The notes: a model not told the origin generated them from the letters alone. A DNA stretch of 64,000 nt from Salipaludibacillus neizhouensis (GCF_002886185.1 NZ_KZ614147.1:1027187-1091186); one strand, 5' to 3'; counted from the first letter of the stretch, positions 9,559 to 17,897 are shown. Made by a program: numbers and translations.

Positions 9559-9632
9559 TAAACTGTTATTGAAGTTTCTATTTGTGACTGGTATTAATGG
9601 AAAAATGGTCCATCAAATAATTAAATAACTGG

Positions 9633-9657
9633 GAGATGGTTAAATCTCATCTCTTTT
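9633..9657 (+). terminator. Terminator after galU
   Basis: A short GAGATG/CATCTC stem is followed by TTTT. The stem is only six pairs, so strength is moderate. Confidence 0.55.
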
Positions 9658-9700
9658 AGTCATTATAAGTAATTAGTTTTGTTGAGAGGAGTTTGTATGA

Positions 9701-10087
9701 GTGAAATTAACTAGAATTCATCATGTTGCAGTTATATGCAGCGATTATGAAAAATCAAAAGACTTCTATGTAAGGATTCTCGGACTTGAACCTAGAAATG
9801 AGGTCTTTCGTGAAAAACGTAATTCTTATAAATTGGAGTTAGCAGTAAACGATACATATCAAATTGAATTATTTTCGTTCCCAAATTCTCCAGAGCGTCC
9901 CAACTATCCAGAGGCAGCGGGACTAAGACATCTGGCCTTCGAAGTAGAAGATATTAAAGATGCTGTCATCCATTTAGCGAGTAAAGGCCTTACAGTAGAA
10001 GCAATAAGAATCAATACCGATACAAACAAAAAGTATACATTTGTTTCGGATCCAGATGGCCTCCCGATTGAGTTGTATGAGAAGTAA
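9701..10087 (+). CDS. VOC family protein (YaeR-like, glyoxalase fold)
   Basis: A 128-residue single-domain vicinal-oxygen-chelate protein. Paired beta-alpha-beta-beta-beta modules are visible: IHHVAVICSDYEKSKDFY at the start with a metal-ligand His, LRHLAFEVEDI in the middle with a second His, and DPDGLPIELYEK at the end with the expected Glu. The sequence resembles the YaeR/GloA2 group, whose substrate is uncertain. A GTG start is preferred because GAGAGGA lies ten bases upstream; an overlapping ATG four bases earlier opens only five codons. It is a single gene closed by a strong terminator, with no context that gives a substrate. Confidence 0.85.
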   Translation: MKLTRIHHVAVICSDYEKSKDFYVRILGLEPRNEVFREKRNSYKLELAVNDTYQIELFSFPNSPERPNYPEAAGLRHLAFEVEDIKDAVIHLASKGLTVEAIRINTDTNKKYTFVSDPDGLPIELYEK

Positions 10088-10113
10088 TATGAAGTAGTGT
10101 TTGGTCCACGCAT

Positions 10114-10164
10114 AAAAGAGGAAGCCCGCATCCTAATTACAAGGATATGGGCTTCCTCTTTTTA
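10114..10164 (+). terminator. Strong terminator after the VOC gene
   Basis: Long near-perfect arms (AAAGAGGAAGCCC... and ...GGGCTTCCTCTTT) flank a short loop and end in TTTTT. A-runs on the other side may make it work in both directions, which would also terminate the small minus-strand gene at 10303. Confidence 0.9.
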
Positions 10165-10302
10165 TGGGTCTAATCGGAAAGAAAGTTAACTATATTGATA
10201 ACTTATTTCATGTATAAAGGAAAGTAACATGCGTAGATTGACGAAAATGTTTAGGGTGAGACTTCTGTATGTTTCCTGAAAAATTTATAGACACGATTTA
10301 CT

Positions 10303-10407
10303 CTAGGAAAGTACATACTTAATTACCACAAAAACGGATATCCAAAATGGACTACTGAAAAGGATGCCCCAAAACATTCCAATAAAAAATGAACCTTCTT
10401 TAACCAT
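10303..10407 (-). CDS. 34-residue membrane peptide of unknown function
   Basis: A short minus-strand gene missed by ordinary length cut-offs. ATG at 10405-10407 follows AAGGAGGTGT at ideal spacing and the frame runs 34 codons to TAG. The product begins MVKEGSF and is then almost wholly hydrophobic and aromatic (FFIGMFWGILFSSPFWISVF), ending VIKYVLS, so it should be a single-pass membrane peptide. It stands alone between the VOC terminator and the cellulase. I do not recognise the family. The near-perfect ribosome site and membrane-like composition are the reasons to call it; expression is unproven. Confidence 0.6.
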   Translation of the reverse strand: MVKEGSFFIGMFWGILFSSPFWISVFVVIKYVLS

Positions 10408-10721
10408 AGTACACCTCCTTCATTTCCCTATTCCGAAAGGACAGACGATTGAAAGGCTATCTATCTCTAAGGATTAACAAGAGAGCTATTTTTTATAAGG
10501 AAATCTTTTTTTGGGGGCGAAATCAGGTAAATCATAATATAGAAAGTGGTGACAGCAGGAATGAGGGAATGATAGGATAGAGACCTTAAAAATAGAGGTT
10601 AATTTGCGTTGGTTTCAGTAAACAAAAGGTTCAGCTTGATGCAAAGTAAATGAAAGGACAATACGGAAAGTATTCGATTAGTTCATATAACAAAAAATTC
10701 ATGATACAATGTTTTCGTAAA
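10408..10721. other. Intergenic region with no recognised gene
   Basis: AT-rich sequence between the small membrane peptide (whose promoter should lie here, on the minus strand) and the cellulase terminator. I see no frame with a convincing ribosome site and no repeat. Confidence 0.5.
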
Positions 10722-10763
10722 AAACACAGAGCTGGTAGTTTTTACTACCAGCTCTGTGTTTAA
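10722..10763. terminator. Bidirectional terminator after the cellulase
   Basis: The arms ACACAGAGCTGGTAG and CTACCAGCTCTGTGT form a perfect 15-bp stem around TTTTTA, with A-runs on one side and T on the other. It lies just past the minus-strand cellulase stop. Confidence 0.85.
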
Positions 10764-10796
10764 GGAATTTGTCAGGATAAAAGTTACTCATACTTG

Positions 10797-12581
10797 CTAT
10801 TTTTTCTTTTTCTTTGGTTTTTGATCAAGAGAAGTAGGGTCTGCCGAGATGCTCTCCACAGTATCTCCTTCTTTGATGATTGTGTATGTTATTTTCTCGC
10901 CACTCCAGAAATGGAAGGTCAAGATTACTTCTTCTCCATCTCTAATCTCATTGAAAAAATTCTGAGACAATATAATTTGATTTGTGTCGTAAGAAGGTTT
11001 GAAAGTATAGGCAAATTCCTTGAAGGATGTCCAATTTTGTGGACCAGCATTCTCGCCAGTACCGTAAACAGCTTCCATTGTTGCAAGTGTATCGCCATTA
11101 AACAACGTTGGTATGACAAATTCATTGGCAGTACCTTCCGCACTTTGAAGAGCAGGGGTATCATAGGTAGTTAAGTGAAAGTTCCAATCGGCCCCTTTGT
11201 CGAAATGGGCGGTCACTGTTGCATCCACACCTAGATTATCAAAGTTAGTTAGTCTAGCAAGTACTTTCTTTTTGAATATCAATACATCACTTTTTACCTC
11301 ATAGTCACTGCCATGGACTAACTCTCTGCCATCTACACTAAGGGAGGTCATCTCGTTTCCATTTAAATTCAACTGCATGGAGATATCTTTAATTTCATCC
11401 CCTTTCTTTAAATGGACTAGATTAGACTCGGCGGTCGATGAACGAGTTGTCCAGCTAGCCTTCATCATTTCGTATAATTCTGGGTCACTCCATTCGAATG
11501 TATGCCGGTTAAAATGCTGACCGTTATCCCACAGCATATGTGTAATTTGTTTTTCTTGGGCATAATGAGTCATAAACTCAAAAAATTTGAGCTTTTCACC
11601 TTGTTGAATTACTCCAGTGTGCTGATCAAAACCGAGCAGACCATATTCTCCAAGGATTACTGGAATCCCATTTGCAACAAACTTATCATGGACCCGATCG
11701 AAGGTAGCAATAATATCATTTTTCGTTTCATTATCAAATGTCGTATGACCAGCAATATTCACACTAAATGGCCAATATCCATAGTAGTGAATGGTAGATA
11801 TAATATTTGGATCGTTTAATTTCTGTATTGTATCGTATAATGCATCTAGTTCGCTAGCCGAAGATGCGGTATCCATTGTTGGTAAAACTAGTGGGCGAAC
11901 GTCATTTCCTCCACCTGACTGCCTAACAATTTTGTGAAAAGAGGTGTTCAATTCATTCAGATACTCGTTTCTTTCCGAATCGGTACCAAAAAAACGAGGT
12001 TCATTAATACTCTCGAACATTAGCTTGTTAGAGTAATCCTTAAAATGTTCAGCGAGCTGGGTCCATATTGCATCATAGCGGGCAAGCGATCTGTCATAAT
12101 CACTTTGCATTCCCTCTTCTAACCACAACCATGAATCATGATGAATGTTGATCATTACATACATATCTTCTTCGAGTGCCCAGTTGACTGCTTGATCAAC
12201 GCGCGCAAGGAAATCTGGGTCTATCATATAGTCACCGTTTTCTTCCATTCTTTCATCCCATGTAATAGGGATTCGTATACTTTTATATCCTTCTGCAGCA
12301 ATTTCTTTAATAAACTCTTGTGTCACGTAAGGGTTACCCCAAGCCGTTTCGTCCTCTCCAACAGCATCAAACGAATTACCCAAGTTCCATCCAGGCTGCA
12401 TTGCGTTTGTATAAGTTTGGATGCTACTCTCTTGGTTATTTTGAGATTGATCATTAATGTTAGCGTGGGTTATGGCAGGGGCAATCAAAGTACCAAGCAG
12501 AAAAATGGTGATTAACAACAGATTCTTAGGTTTTTGAAATAGAGAATGATTGAATGGGAAATTAGTTAAAGTATCCTTCAA
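10797..12581 (-). CDS. Secreted endo-beta-1,4-glucanase (GH5) with Ig-like and CBM46 modules
   Basis: An extracellular cellulase or beta-glucanase. The signal peptide spans about residues 1-40 (LLLITIFLLGTLIAPAITHA). A GH5 (beta/alpha)8 barrel covers about 58-370 with acid/base Glu194 in ESINEP and nucleophile Glu312 in ILGEYG. An Ig-like CBM_X2 module (about 378-460) and a CBM46 module (about 470-590, ending FHFWSGEKITYTI) follow. This order matches BhCel5B of Bacillus halodurans, in which CBM46 takes part in substrate binding. The start is TTG, preceded by AAAGGAGG at seven bases. The tail is Lys-rich (PKKKKK). A cre box lies about 90 bases upstream, so catabolite repression is likely. The gene is monocistronic. 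Confidence 0.93.
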   Translation of the reverse strand: MKDTLTNFPFNHSLFQKPKNLLLITIFLLGTLIAPAITHANINDQSQNNQESSIQTYTNAMQPGWNLGNSFDAVGEDETAWGNPYVTQEFIKEIAAEGYKSIRIPITWDERMEENGDYMIDPDFLARVDQAVNWALEEDMYVMINIHHDSWLWLEEGMQSDYDRSLARYDAIWTQLAEHFKDYSNKLMFESINEPRFFGTDSERNEYLNELNTSFHKIVRQSGGGNDVRPLVLPTMDTASSASELDALYDTIQKLNDPNIISTIHYYGYWPFSVNIAGHTTFDNETKNDIIATFDRVHDKFVANGIPVILGEYGLLGFDQHTGVIQQGEKLKFFEFMTHYAQEKQITHMLWDNGQHFNRHTFEWSDPELYEMMKASWTTRSSTAESNLVHLKKGDEIKDISMQLNLNGNEMTSLSVDGRELVHGSDYEVKSDVLIFKKKVLARLTNFDNLGVDATVTAHFDKGADWNFHLTTYDTPALQSAEGTANEFVIPTLFNGDTLATMEAVYGTGENAGPQNWTSFKEFAYTFKPSYDTNQIILSQNFFNEIRDGEEVILTFHFWSGEKITYTIIKEGDTVESISADPTSLDQKPKKKKK

Positions 12582-12667
12582 AATAAAACCTCCTTTTAGT
12601 GATGGGAACTTTTCTATAAATGATTAGATACAAAATGAAAACATTCTCGTATAAAAAAACCTCCTTT

Positions 12668-12681
12668 TGATAACGCTTTCA
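12668..12681 (-). promoter_or_regulatory. CcpA (cre) site in the cellulase promoter region
   Basis: Read on the minus strand this is TGAAAGCGTTATCA, a full match to TGWAANCGNTNWCA. It lies 87 bases before the TTG start. An extra AAAGGAGG-like stretch at about 12659-12667 on the minus strand duplicates the ribosome-site region but is not followed by a useful frame. Promoter boxes were not placed. Confidence 0.75.
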
Positions 12682-12947
12682 AGGTTAACTTTAACATGGT
12701 GATATTTAAGTGGATACTGTAAAAATAAGTGGAAAATTCAGTTATTTATTATAGGTACAGGCTAATATGTATGTTCCTAATTTAGATTTAGTTAATGCTA
12801 ATTTGCTTTTATTTTATTTATACACATGAAAAGATGTTTTGGGATACAGCATTTCCAGAATAATTTGCACGAATCTAACAAAACATGTTTAAGACGAATT
12901 CAAATAGGGGAATAAACATCGAACGGATTATTGAGGAGGCTGATGTT

Positions 12948-14354
12948 ATGTTAAGTGATTTAATTGCGTTTGGTAACGATCTGTTATGGACGTATGTTCT
13001 TATCGGATTACTTTTAATCTTAGGACTTTATCTTTCAATTAGAACGAAATTTGTTCAATTTAGAATGTTGCCTTCCATGGTGAAAGAGTTAGTAAAAGGA
13101 ACAGATCGGAAAGCATTTAGAGAAAGAAAAGGAACCACCCCGTTTCAGGCATTTGCGATAAGCACGGCTGCTCGAGTTGGTACGGGGAATTTAGCGGGGG
13201 TAGCTTTAGCGATATCTGTTGGGGGACCTGGTGCAATTTTTTGGATGTGGATTGTCGCTATTATAGGAGCTGCAACTGGTTTTGTTGAAAGCACACTTGC
13301 ACAAATTTACAAGGTGAAAGACAAGGATGGTTTCCGCGGTGGTCCAGCGTATTACATGGAAAAAGCGCTTGGGGCACGATGGTTTGGATTATTATTTGCT
13401 ATACTACTGATATTATGTTTCGGTCTCATATTTAACGGTGTTCAGACACATACAATTGCTGATGCTTTCAGAGGTGCGTATGACGTTAGTCCGCTTCTAG
13501 TTGGGCTCATCATTGCAGCTATTATGGGGGTTATTATCTTCGGTGGAATACGGCGTATTGCCGTTGTTGCAGAAATTATTGTCCCAATTTTTGCTATTAC
13601 ATATGTTATGGTAGCTCTCATTATTATGATCGTTAATATTACAGAAGTGCCTGCAGTTTTTGCGCTCATTTTTAACAATGCATTTGGTCTTCAAGAAGTA
13701 GTTGGAGGCGGTATCGGTGCTGCGATTATGAATGGGGTTCAGCGTGGTCTCTTTTCCAACGAAGCTGGGATGGGAAGTGCGCCAAACGCGGCGGCTACAG
13801 TATATACGTCACACCCAGTCAAGCAAGGGTTGATTCAGTCGTTAAGTGTTCTCATTGATACGCTGATTATTTGTAGTGCAACTGCATTTATAATTTTACT
13901 TACCGACGTTTACACGGTTGGAGATATGGAAGGAATTCAGTTAACTCAAGAAGCACTGGCTGCACATATGGGTGACTGGGCGACAATATTTATTACGATC
14001 GCTATCTTCTTTTTCGCTGTGAGCTCGTTATTAGGTAACTATTACTACGGACAAGCGAACATAGAATTTATTACTGAAAAACCAATTTATTTGACACTAT
14101 TCAGAATTGCTTTTCTCATCATGATTCTGGTCGGTTCCACAAGTGATTTAGATATTATTTGGGCAATGGCCGATTTGTTTATGGGATCGATGGCGGTAGT
14201 AAACTTGATTGCTGTAGCATTGTTGAGTAAAATTGCGTTTAAAGCTTTGAAGAATTATCAGGATCAGCAAAAGCAAGGTCTCGATCCAGTGTTTTTCCGT
14301 GACAGTATTAAAGGCTTGAAAAATATTGAAAGCTGGGAAGATAAAGAAAAGTAA
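12948..14354 (+). CDS. Sodium:alanine/glycine symporter (AGCS family)
   Basis: A cytoplasmic-membrane carrier expected to import alanine or glycine with Na+, a coupling ion common in alkaliphiles. About ten or eleven hydrophobic segments are visible. The family blocks TPFQAFAISTAARVGTGNLAG, FRGGPAYYMEKALG and GLFSNEAGMGSAPNAAAT are intact. I start at ATG 12948 rather than 63 bases earlier because GAGGAGG lies eight bases before it and the protein then begins MLSDLIAFGNDLLW like AlsT homologues. Length is about 468 residues, normal for the family. It stands alone. The exact amino acid cannot be fixed from sequence. Confidence 0.9.
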   Translation: MLSDLIAFGNDLLWTYVLIGLLLILGLYLSIRTKFVQFRMLPSMVKELVKGTDRKAFRERKGTTPFQAFAISTAARVGTGNLAGVALAISVGGPGAIFWMWIVAIIGAATGFVESTLAQIYKVKDKDGFRGGPAYYMEKALGARWFGLLFAILLILCFGLIFNGVQTHTIADAFRGAYDVSPLLVGLIIAAIMGVIIFGGIRRIAVVAEIIVPIFAITYVMVALIIMIVNITEVPAVFALIFNNAFGLQEVVGGGIGAAIMNGVQRGLFSNEAGMGSAPNAAATVYTSHPVKQGLIQSLSVLIDTLIICSATAFIILLTDVYTVGDMEGIQLTQEALAAHMGDWATIFITIAIFFFAVSSLLGNYYYGQANIEFITEKPIYLTLFRIAFLIMILVGSTSDLDIIWAMADLFMGSMAVVNLIAVALLSKIAFKALKNYQDQQKQGLDPVFFRDSIKGLKNIESWEDKEK

Positions 14355-14397
14355 TGTTAAAAGAAGCAGTTTTGGACTTAGGTTCGAGACTGTTTTT

Positions 14398-14458
14398 TTT
14401 CCTCGAACGGAGAGCTTGAATCCGTCGAGACAACTCGAAGCATCAGTCCTAAGCCTAA
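14398..14458. repeat. Degenerate dispersed repeat between two convergent genes
   Basis: The stretch CTCGAACGGAGAGCTTGAATCCG is close to part of the element at 30735 (TCGAACAGAGAGGCTCGAATCCG). It lies between the convergent symporter and AEC genes, next to a T8 run at 14392-14400, and may help terminate both. Confidence 0.5.
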
Positions 14459-15400
14459 TTACGATAACCAGTGGACAGATAGATAAGAAATAAGTGGTAT
14501 TGTCAGGAGTGAAAATATCGTAGAAAAGGCGATGGTCATCACTGCAGTTTCCTCATCACCGGTGTAGCGAGAGAATAATATCGCTGCCAGAGTAAATGTT
14601 GGCATCGCTGATAAGATAATGACAATATGAATAATCAAGTCCTCCAAATTAGTTAAAGAAATCAGCAACAGAGCAAGGATCGGGATGATGATTAACCTAA
14701 TGCCCAGAGGGAACCAGATTTGCGGATAAATAGTGAACCTTGTTTTTGCAAATAGACCCTGGACCAGTATCCCTAAGTACAGCATGGCTAAGGGTGCTGC
14801 CAATCCAGATAGAAGAGCTGTTAACTGCTTGATTATTTCAGGTGGTTGGAAGCCGATGAAAGCAGAGGTTAGACCAATGATTACAGCTAAAAGAGGAATA
14901 TTTACTAAGGATTTTAATTGCTGTCTAATATTCAATCCTCTTCCTGATTGGAGCATATAAATAACGACGGAAAATAGAATGATATCAAGCCCAGCATCGA
15001 AAATAGCCGCCAGTAATCCGCCCACAGGACCGAAAATGGTCGCGCATAAAGGGATCCCGATAAAACCGGTGTTGCCAAGCGCAGCGAGTATCGTCATTTT
15101 CTTGGCAAATACGGATTCAAAGCGGAAAATCTTTGTGAAGACCCAAGCCAATAAGAGAGCCCCTAAATGAAAAATAATCGATATCCCAAAAATAATAATT
15201 GCTTGATTTAAAAGTTTATCGGATACTTCTGTATTGAAAACACCATTTAAAATGACGGATGGAACGGCAATATTTAAAACGATTAAAATTAACGTTTGTT
15301 TTATTTCAGCGGTCACAACGACCTTAAAAGCAAAGAAAACTCCTAAAGCAATCATTATTCCCATGACAGCAATGGAAGTGATAACGACGGTTATATCCAT
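14459..15400 (-). CDS. AEC family (auxin efflux carrier-like) transporter
   Basis: A membrane carrier of 313 residues with about ten hydrophobic segments in the two-bundle pattern of the AEC family. Blocks LGNTGFIGIPL in the first half and ILSAMPTFTLAAILFSRYTGDEE in the second half are typical. Bacterial members carry malate, malonate or other small acids; the substrate here cannot be told. The ATG follows AAAGGAGCTTTAAAA. A 17-base TA repeat lies about 20 bases before the start codon. The gene is convergent with the AGCS symporter. Confidence 0.85.
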   Translation of the reverse strand: MDITVVITSIAVMGIMIALGVFFAFKVVVTAEIKQTLILIVLNIAVPSVILNGVFNTEVSDKLLNQAIIIFGISIIFHLGALLLAWVFTKIFRFESVFAKKMTILAALGNTGFIGIPLCATIFGPVGGLLAAIFDAGLDIILFSVVIYMLQSGRGLNIRQQLKSLVNIPLLAVIIGLTSAFIGFQPPEIIKQLTALLSGLAAPLAMLYLGILVQGLFAKTRFTIYPQIWFPLGIRLIIIPILALLLISLTNLEDLIIHIVIILSAMPTFTLAAILFSRYTGDEETAVMTIAFSTIFSLLTIPLISYLSVHWLS

Positions 15401-15419
15401 TTTTAAAGCTCCTTTCTTC

Positions 15420-15436
15420 TATATATATATATATAT
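15420..15436. repeat. TA dinucleotide repeat upstream of the AEC transporter
   Basis: Seventeen alternating T and A bases lie about 20-36 bases before the minus-strand ATG, that is between the ribosome site and the presumed promoter. Length variation here could alter expression, but nothing shows that it does. Confidence 0.8.
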
Positions 15437-15609
15437 GTACTCTCTATACAGCTTACGGATTTTTTACTATGCTGTAAAGATTTTTAGGGAAGGGGGGATA
15501 AGTTATATTTTTGGTTTTAGTAAAATAACATTGATTGGATTTTTATTTACAATCACATTGTTATAAACTATAGAAAGATAAAAAATTAAGTATGGATCGG
15601 AGGATTTAA

Positions 15610-16005
15610 ATGATTGAAATAAAAGGACTGCATCACGTGAGTTTATGTGTGACCGATTTGACAAAAGCAAAAGAGTTTTACGGGGAGGTACTTGGGTTTG
15701 CTGAGTTGCAGCGACCGGATTTTGATTTTTCGGGTGCTTGGTATAGCCTGGGGGATCAACAATTACATTTAATTGTTTACCCAGAATCTAATACACTCAG
15801 GAAAGAGAACAATATCAATTCAAGAGATGGGCATTTTGCAATCCGCGTTAGAGATTATCATCAGACGCTGAGTTCTTTGAAAAATAAAGGGGTGCAAGTG
15901 GTTGAAAAGCCTAAAAGCAAAAGCGGATTCGCGCAAATCTTTTGCATGGATCCAGATCACAATTTGATAGAGTTTAATGTAGAGCAAAAAGATTTAGAGG
16001 AGTGA
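15610..16005 (+). CDS. VOC family protein (glyoxalase/bleomycin-resistance fold)
   Basis: A 131-residue single-domain VOC protein. The first module starts IKGLHHVSLCVTDLTKAKEFYGEVLG with a metal-ligand His; the second has GHFAIRVRDYHQTLSSLKNKG; the last strand MDPDHNLIEFN supplies the Glu ligand. FSGAWYSLGDQQLHLI in the middle is common to a broad Bacillus group of uncharacterised VOC enzymes. The ATG follows CGGAGGATTTAA. A strong terminator follows, so it is monocistronic. It differs from the VOC protein at 9701. A role in detoxification is possible but not shown. Confidence 0.85.
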   Translation: MIEIKGLHHVSLCVTDLTKAKEFYGEVLGFAELQRPDFDFSGAWYSLGDQQLHLIVYPESNTLRKENNINSRDGHFAIRVRDYHQTLSSLKNKGVQVVEKPKSKSGFAQIFCMDPDHNLIEFNVEQKDLEE

Positions 16006-16024
16006 AACAATAACTATATAATCA

Positions 16025-16052
16025 GAAAGGCTTGGGTTTCCAAGCCTTTTTG
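16025..16052 (+). terminator. Terminator after the VOC gene
   Basis: The arms AAAGGCTTGG and CCAAGCCTTT around GTTT are followed by TTTG. The sequence directly precedes the araN promoter region. Confidence 0.85.
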
Positions 16053-16124
16053 CTTTGGGATTTAGAGATAAGAGAAAGAAAAGCAAGTCAACTAAGCAGG
16101 TTTTTGGAATTATTAAAAAAGGAC

Positions 16125-16153
16125 TTGCGTATAAGTTGGGTCTGTTTTATAAT
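16125..16153 (+). promoter_or_regulatory. Sigma-A-type promoter of the araN operon
   Basis: TTGCGT at 16125-16130 and TATAAT at 16148-16153 are separated by exactly 17 bases. It lies about 300 bases before araN, leaving a long leader that holds operator-like sites, a cre-like site and an 11-codon frame. Confidence 0.7.
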
Positions 16154-16165
16154 TGAATCACACCT

Positions 16166-16178
16166 CATACGTACAAGT
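16166..16178 (+). promoter_or_regulatory. Candidate AraR operator just downstream of the araN promoter
   Basis: CATACGTACAAGT resembles half or more of the palindromic AraR box of B. subtilis (core like TTGTACGTACAA, from memory). It starts 12 bases after the -10 box, so bound AraR would overlap the transcription start. An araR gene with a similar site in front of it lies in the same cluster. Confidence 0.6.
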
Positions 16179-16190
16179 TGTAAAACAATC

Positions 16191-16204
16191 TGTAAGCGTT
16201 TCAT
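16191..16204 (+). promoter_or_regulatory. Candidate cre site in the araN leader
   Basis: TGTAAGCGTTTCAT keeps the AAGCGTTT core of a catabolite-responsive element with one or two deviations near its 3' end. Its position downstream of the promoter would suit a CcpA road-block. Confidence 0.5.
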
Positions 16205-16283
16205 TTCAATGGTGCATCAATCATCATAGAATAGATTACCATTTTAAGAGAGACGATTAACCTAAGTTTAACGCTGTTTGAGC

Positions 16284-16333
16284 ATATACGTAAACAGAAA
16301 TGCTAGATTATAAAAAAGCATATACGTACGTGT
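16284..16333 (+). promoter_or_regulatory. Two further TATACGTA sites in the araN leader
   Basis: The decamer GCATATACGT occurs twice, at about 16282-16291 and 16318-16328, continuing as AAACA and ACGTGTCAT. Both share the TACGTA core of the AraR-like site upstream. They may be auxiliary operators spaced about 36 bases apart (between three and four helical turns). Confidence 0.45.
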
Positions 16334-16354
16334 CATGTATGAGGAGGAAGAAAT

Positions 16355-16390
16355 ATGTTTGATAAGGCGTTGTTGTTCCTAGATTACTAG
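16355..16390 (+). CDS. 11-codon open frame with a strong ribosome site in the araN leader
   Basis: ATG at 16355 follows GAGGAGGAAGAAAT and reads MFDKALLFLDY before TAG. It lies about 60 bases before araN's own ribosome site. It could be a leader peptide that couples translation, a decayed gene start, or chance. The quality of the ribosome site is the only support. Confidence 0.3.
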   Translation: MFDKALLFLDY

Positions 16391-16451
16391 GGATTACGAT
16401 GAAGGCAGTTGGTTTTTCAACACTTTATTAAGAAATAGGAGGGGTTCGAGA

Positions 16452-17819
16452 ATGAAAAAGTTTTTATTTTTAATGGCATCTGGAGCATTGTTACTGTCAG
16501 GTTGTGGAGATAATGGCAACGATGGTGGCAGCGATAATAGTGGAAATGAAGAGGCTTCTGATGGTCCAAATTTAGAAGCGACACAAGTTATTGGTGACGA
16601 TGTTGAAGGTGCTACAGAATTAACGTTTTGGAATTTTAATGAGCTTCATACAGGATTTTTTGAAGACGCTGTCACGCGCTGGAACGAAGAGTTTCCTGAT
16701 CGAGCGATTCAACTAACAGCTGAAACATATCCTATCGATCAGATGCACAACAATTTACTTTTATCCTTACAATCAGGAAGCGGAGCACCTGATATTGCAG
16801 ATATCGAAGTCAGTATGTTTGCTAACTTCTTGCAAGGGGAACCGCAGATGTTACCTTTAAATGATAAGATCGAACCAGAGCTAGATAATTTGGTCGAATC
16901 GAGATACCAGATGTATGCGAAAGATGGACAGTTCTATGGTATGGATTATCATGTAGGTGCAACAGTGATGTATTATAACGAGGAAATTATGAACGAAGCT
17001 GGCGTTGATATCGATTCTATTAAAACATGGGATGATTATGTTGAAGCTGGTAAAAAGGTCGTAGAAAACACAGATGCGATGATGACAACGGTAGAATCAG
17101 ATGAGACTTGGTCATTCCAACCGTTGATTAGTCAGAGAGAATCCGACTATTTTGACGAAAATGGCGATGTTATTTTAGACAACGACATTAATGTCGACAC
17201 GCTACAATTTTTACATGATTTAGTTTACGAGCATGAAATCGCTGAGCTTACTCCTGGAGGTTTTCACCACGCAGAAGAGTACTACGGTTACATGAATGAA
17301 GGTGGAGCAGCATCCGTTATGATGCCAATGTGGTACATGGGACGTTTCTTAGACTATATGGAAGATCTTGATGGGAAAATGCAAATTCGTCCACTTCCAT
17401 TGTGGGAAGAAGGCGGAAATCGTTCCGCAGGTATGGGTGGTACTGGTACGGTTGTAACAAACCAGACTGAAGAACCAGAACTTGCTAAAGACTTCTTAGC
17501 ATATTCGAAACTTACTGAAGAAGGAAATATTCAATTATGGAAAATTCTAGGATTCGATCCACCAAGACACGACGTTTGGGATAACGAAGAAATGAGAGCA
17601 GACAACCGTTTCTATGACTACTTCCATGATGATATTTTTGATATTCTGCTTGATGTTAGAGATGAAATTGCAGAAGTGAATATCACGGAACAGACATCAA
17701 ATGCAACACAGGAAATTCAATCAAATGTCATGCACTCTGTTCTGCGTGATCAGAGCAAGACTCCTGAAGAAGCATTAACAGATGCAGCTGATGCTGTAAG
17801 AAGTAGAATGAGTGAGTAA
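16452..17819 (+). CDS. araN: Arabino-oligosaccharide ABC transporter, substrate-binding lipoprotein
   Basis: The extracytoplasmic binding protein of the AraNPQ importer, which brings arabinose oligomers from arabinan breakdown to the membrane permeases. A lipoprotein signal ends in LLLSGC, with a low-complexity Gly/Asn/Asp/Ser linker after the cysteine. The rest is a family 1 solute-binding fold of 455 residues in all, with ELTFWNFNELHTGFFEDAV at the first strand. The ATG follows AGGAGGGGTTCGAGA. araP and araQ follow directly, and their strong likeness to B. subtilis AraP/AraQ supports the name. Transcription should be controlled by AraR and CcpA. No ATPase is encoded here; as in B. subtilis an MsmX-like shared ATPase would be needed. 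Confidence 0.88.
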   Translation: MKKFLFLMASGALLLSGCGDNGNDGGSDNSGNEEASDGPNLEATQVIGDDVEGATELTFWNFNELHTGFFEDAVTRWNEEFPDRAIQLTAETYPIDQMHNNLLLSLQSGSGAPDIADIEVSMFANFLQGEPQMLPLNDKIEPELDNLVESRYQMYAKDGQFYGMDYHVGATVMYYNEEIMNEAGVDIDSIKTWDDYVEAGKKVVENTDAMMTTVESDETWSFQPLISQRESDYFDENGDVILDNDINVDTLQFLHDLVYEHEIAELTPGGFHHAEEYYGYMNEGGAASVMMPMWYMGRFLDYMEDLDGKMQIRPLPLWEEGGNRSAGMGGTGTVVTNQTEEPELAKDFLAYSKLTEEGNIQLWKILGFDPPRHDVWDNEEMRADNRFYDYFHDDIFDILLDVRDEIAEVNITEQTSNATQEIQSNVMHSVLRDQSKTPEEALTDAADAVRSRMSE

Positions 17820-17837
17820 TAAAAATCAGATAGTTAT

Positions 17838-17880
17838 GTATCCCAGGGGGGAGAGATTCTTTCTCCTGGGGTATCATTTT
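17838..17880 (+). terminator. Intercistronic hairpin between araN and araP
   Basis: An imperfect stem built on CCCAGG/CCTGGG and AGA/TCT is followed by ATTTTTG just before the araP ribosome site. It probably lowers read-through or stabilises the araN message, giving excess binding protein over permeases. Confidence 0.55.
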
Positions 17881-17897
17881 TGAAGGAGGCAAGAACC

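Noticed and set aside
10794-12515. Plus-strand frames opposite the cellulase
   Set aside because: They are shadows of the minus-strand GH5 gene, which has complete domains, a signal peptide and catalytic residues.
16032-16229. 65-codon plus-strand frame before araN
   Set aside because: It runs through a terminator and the araN promoter, has no ribosome site and encodes no recognisable domain.
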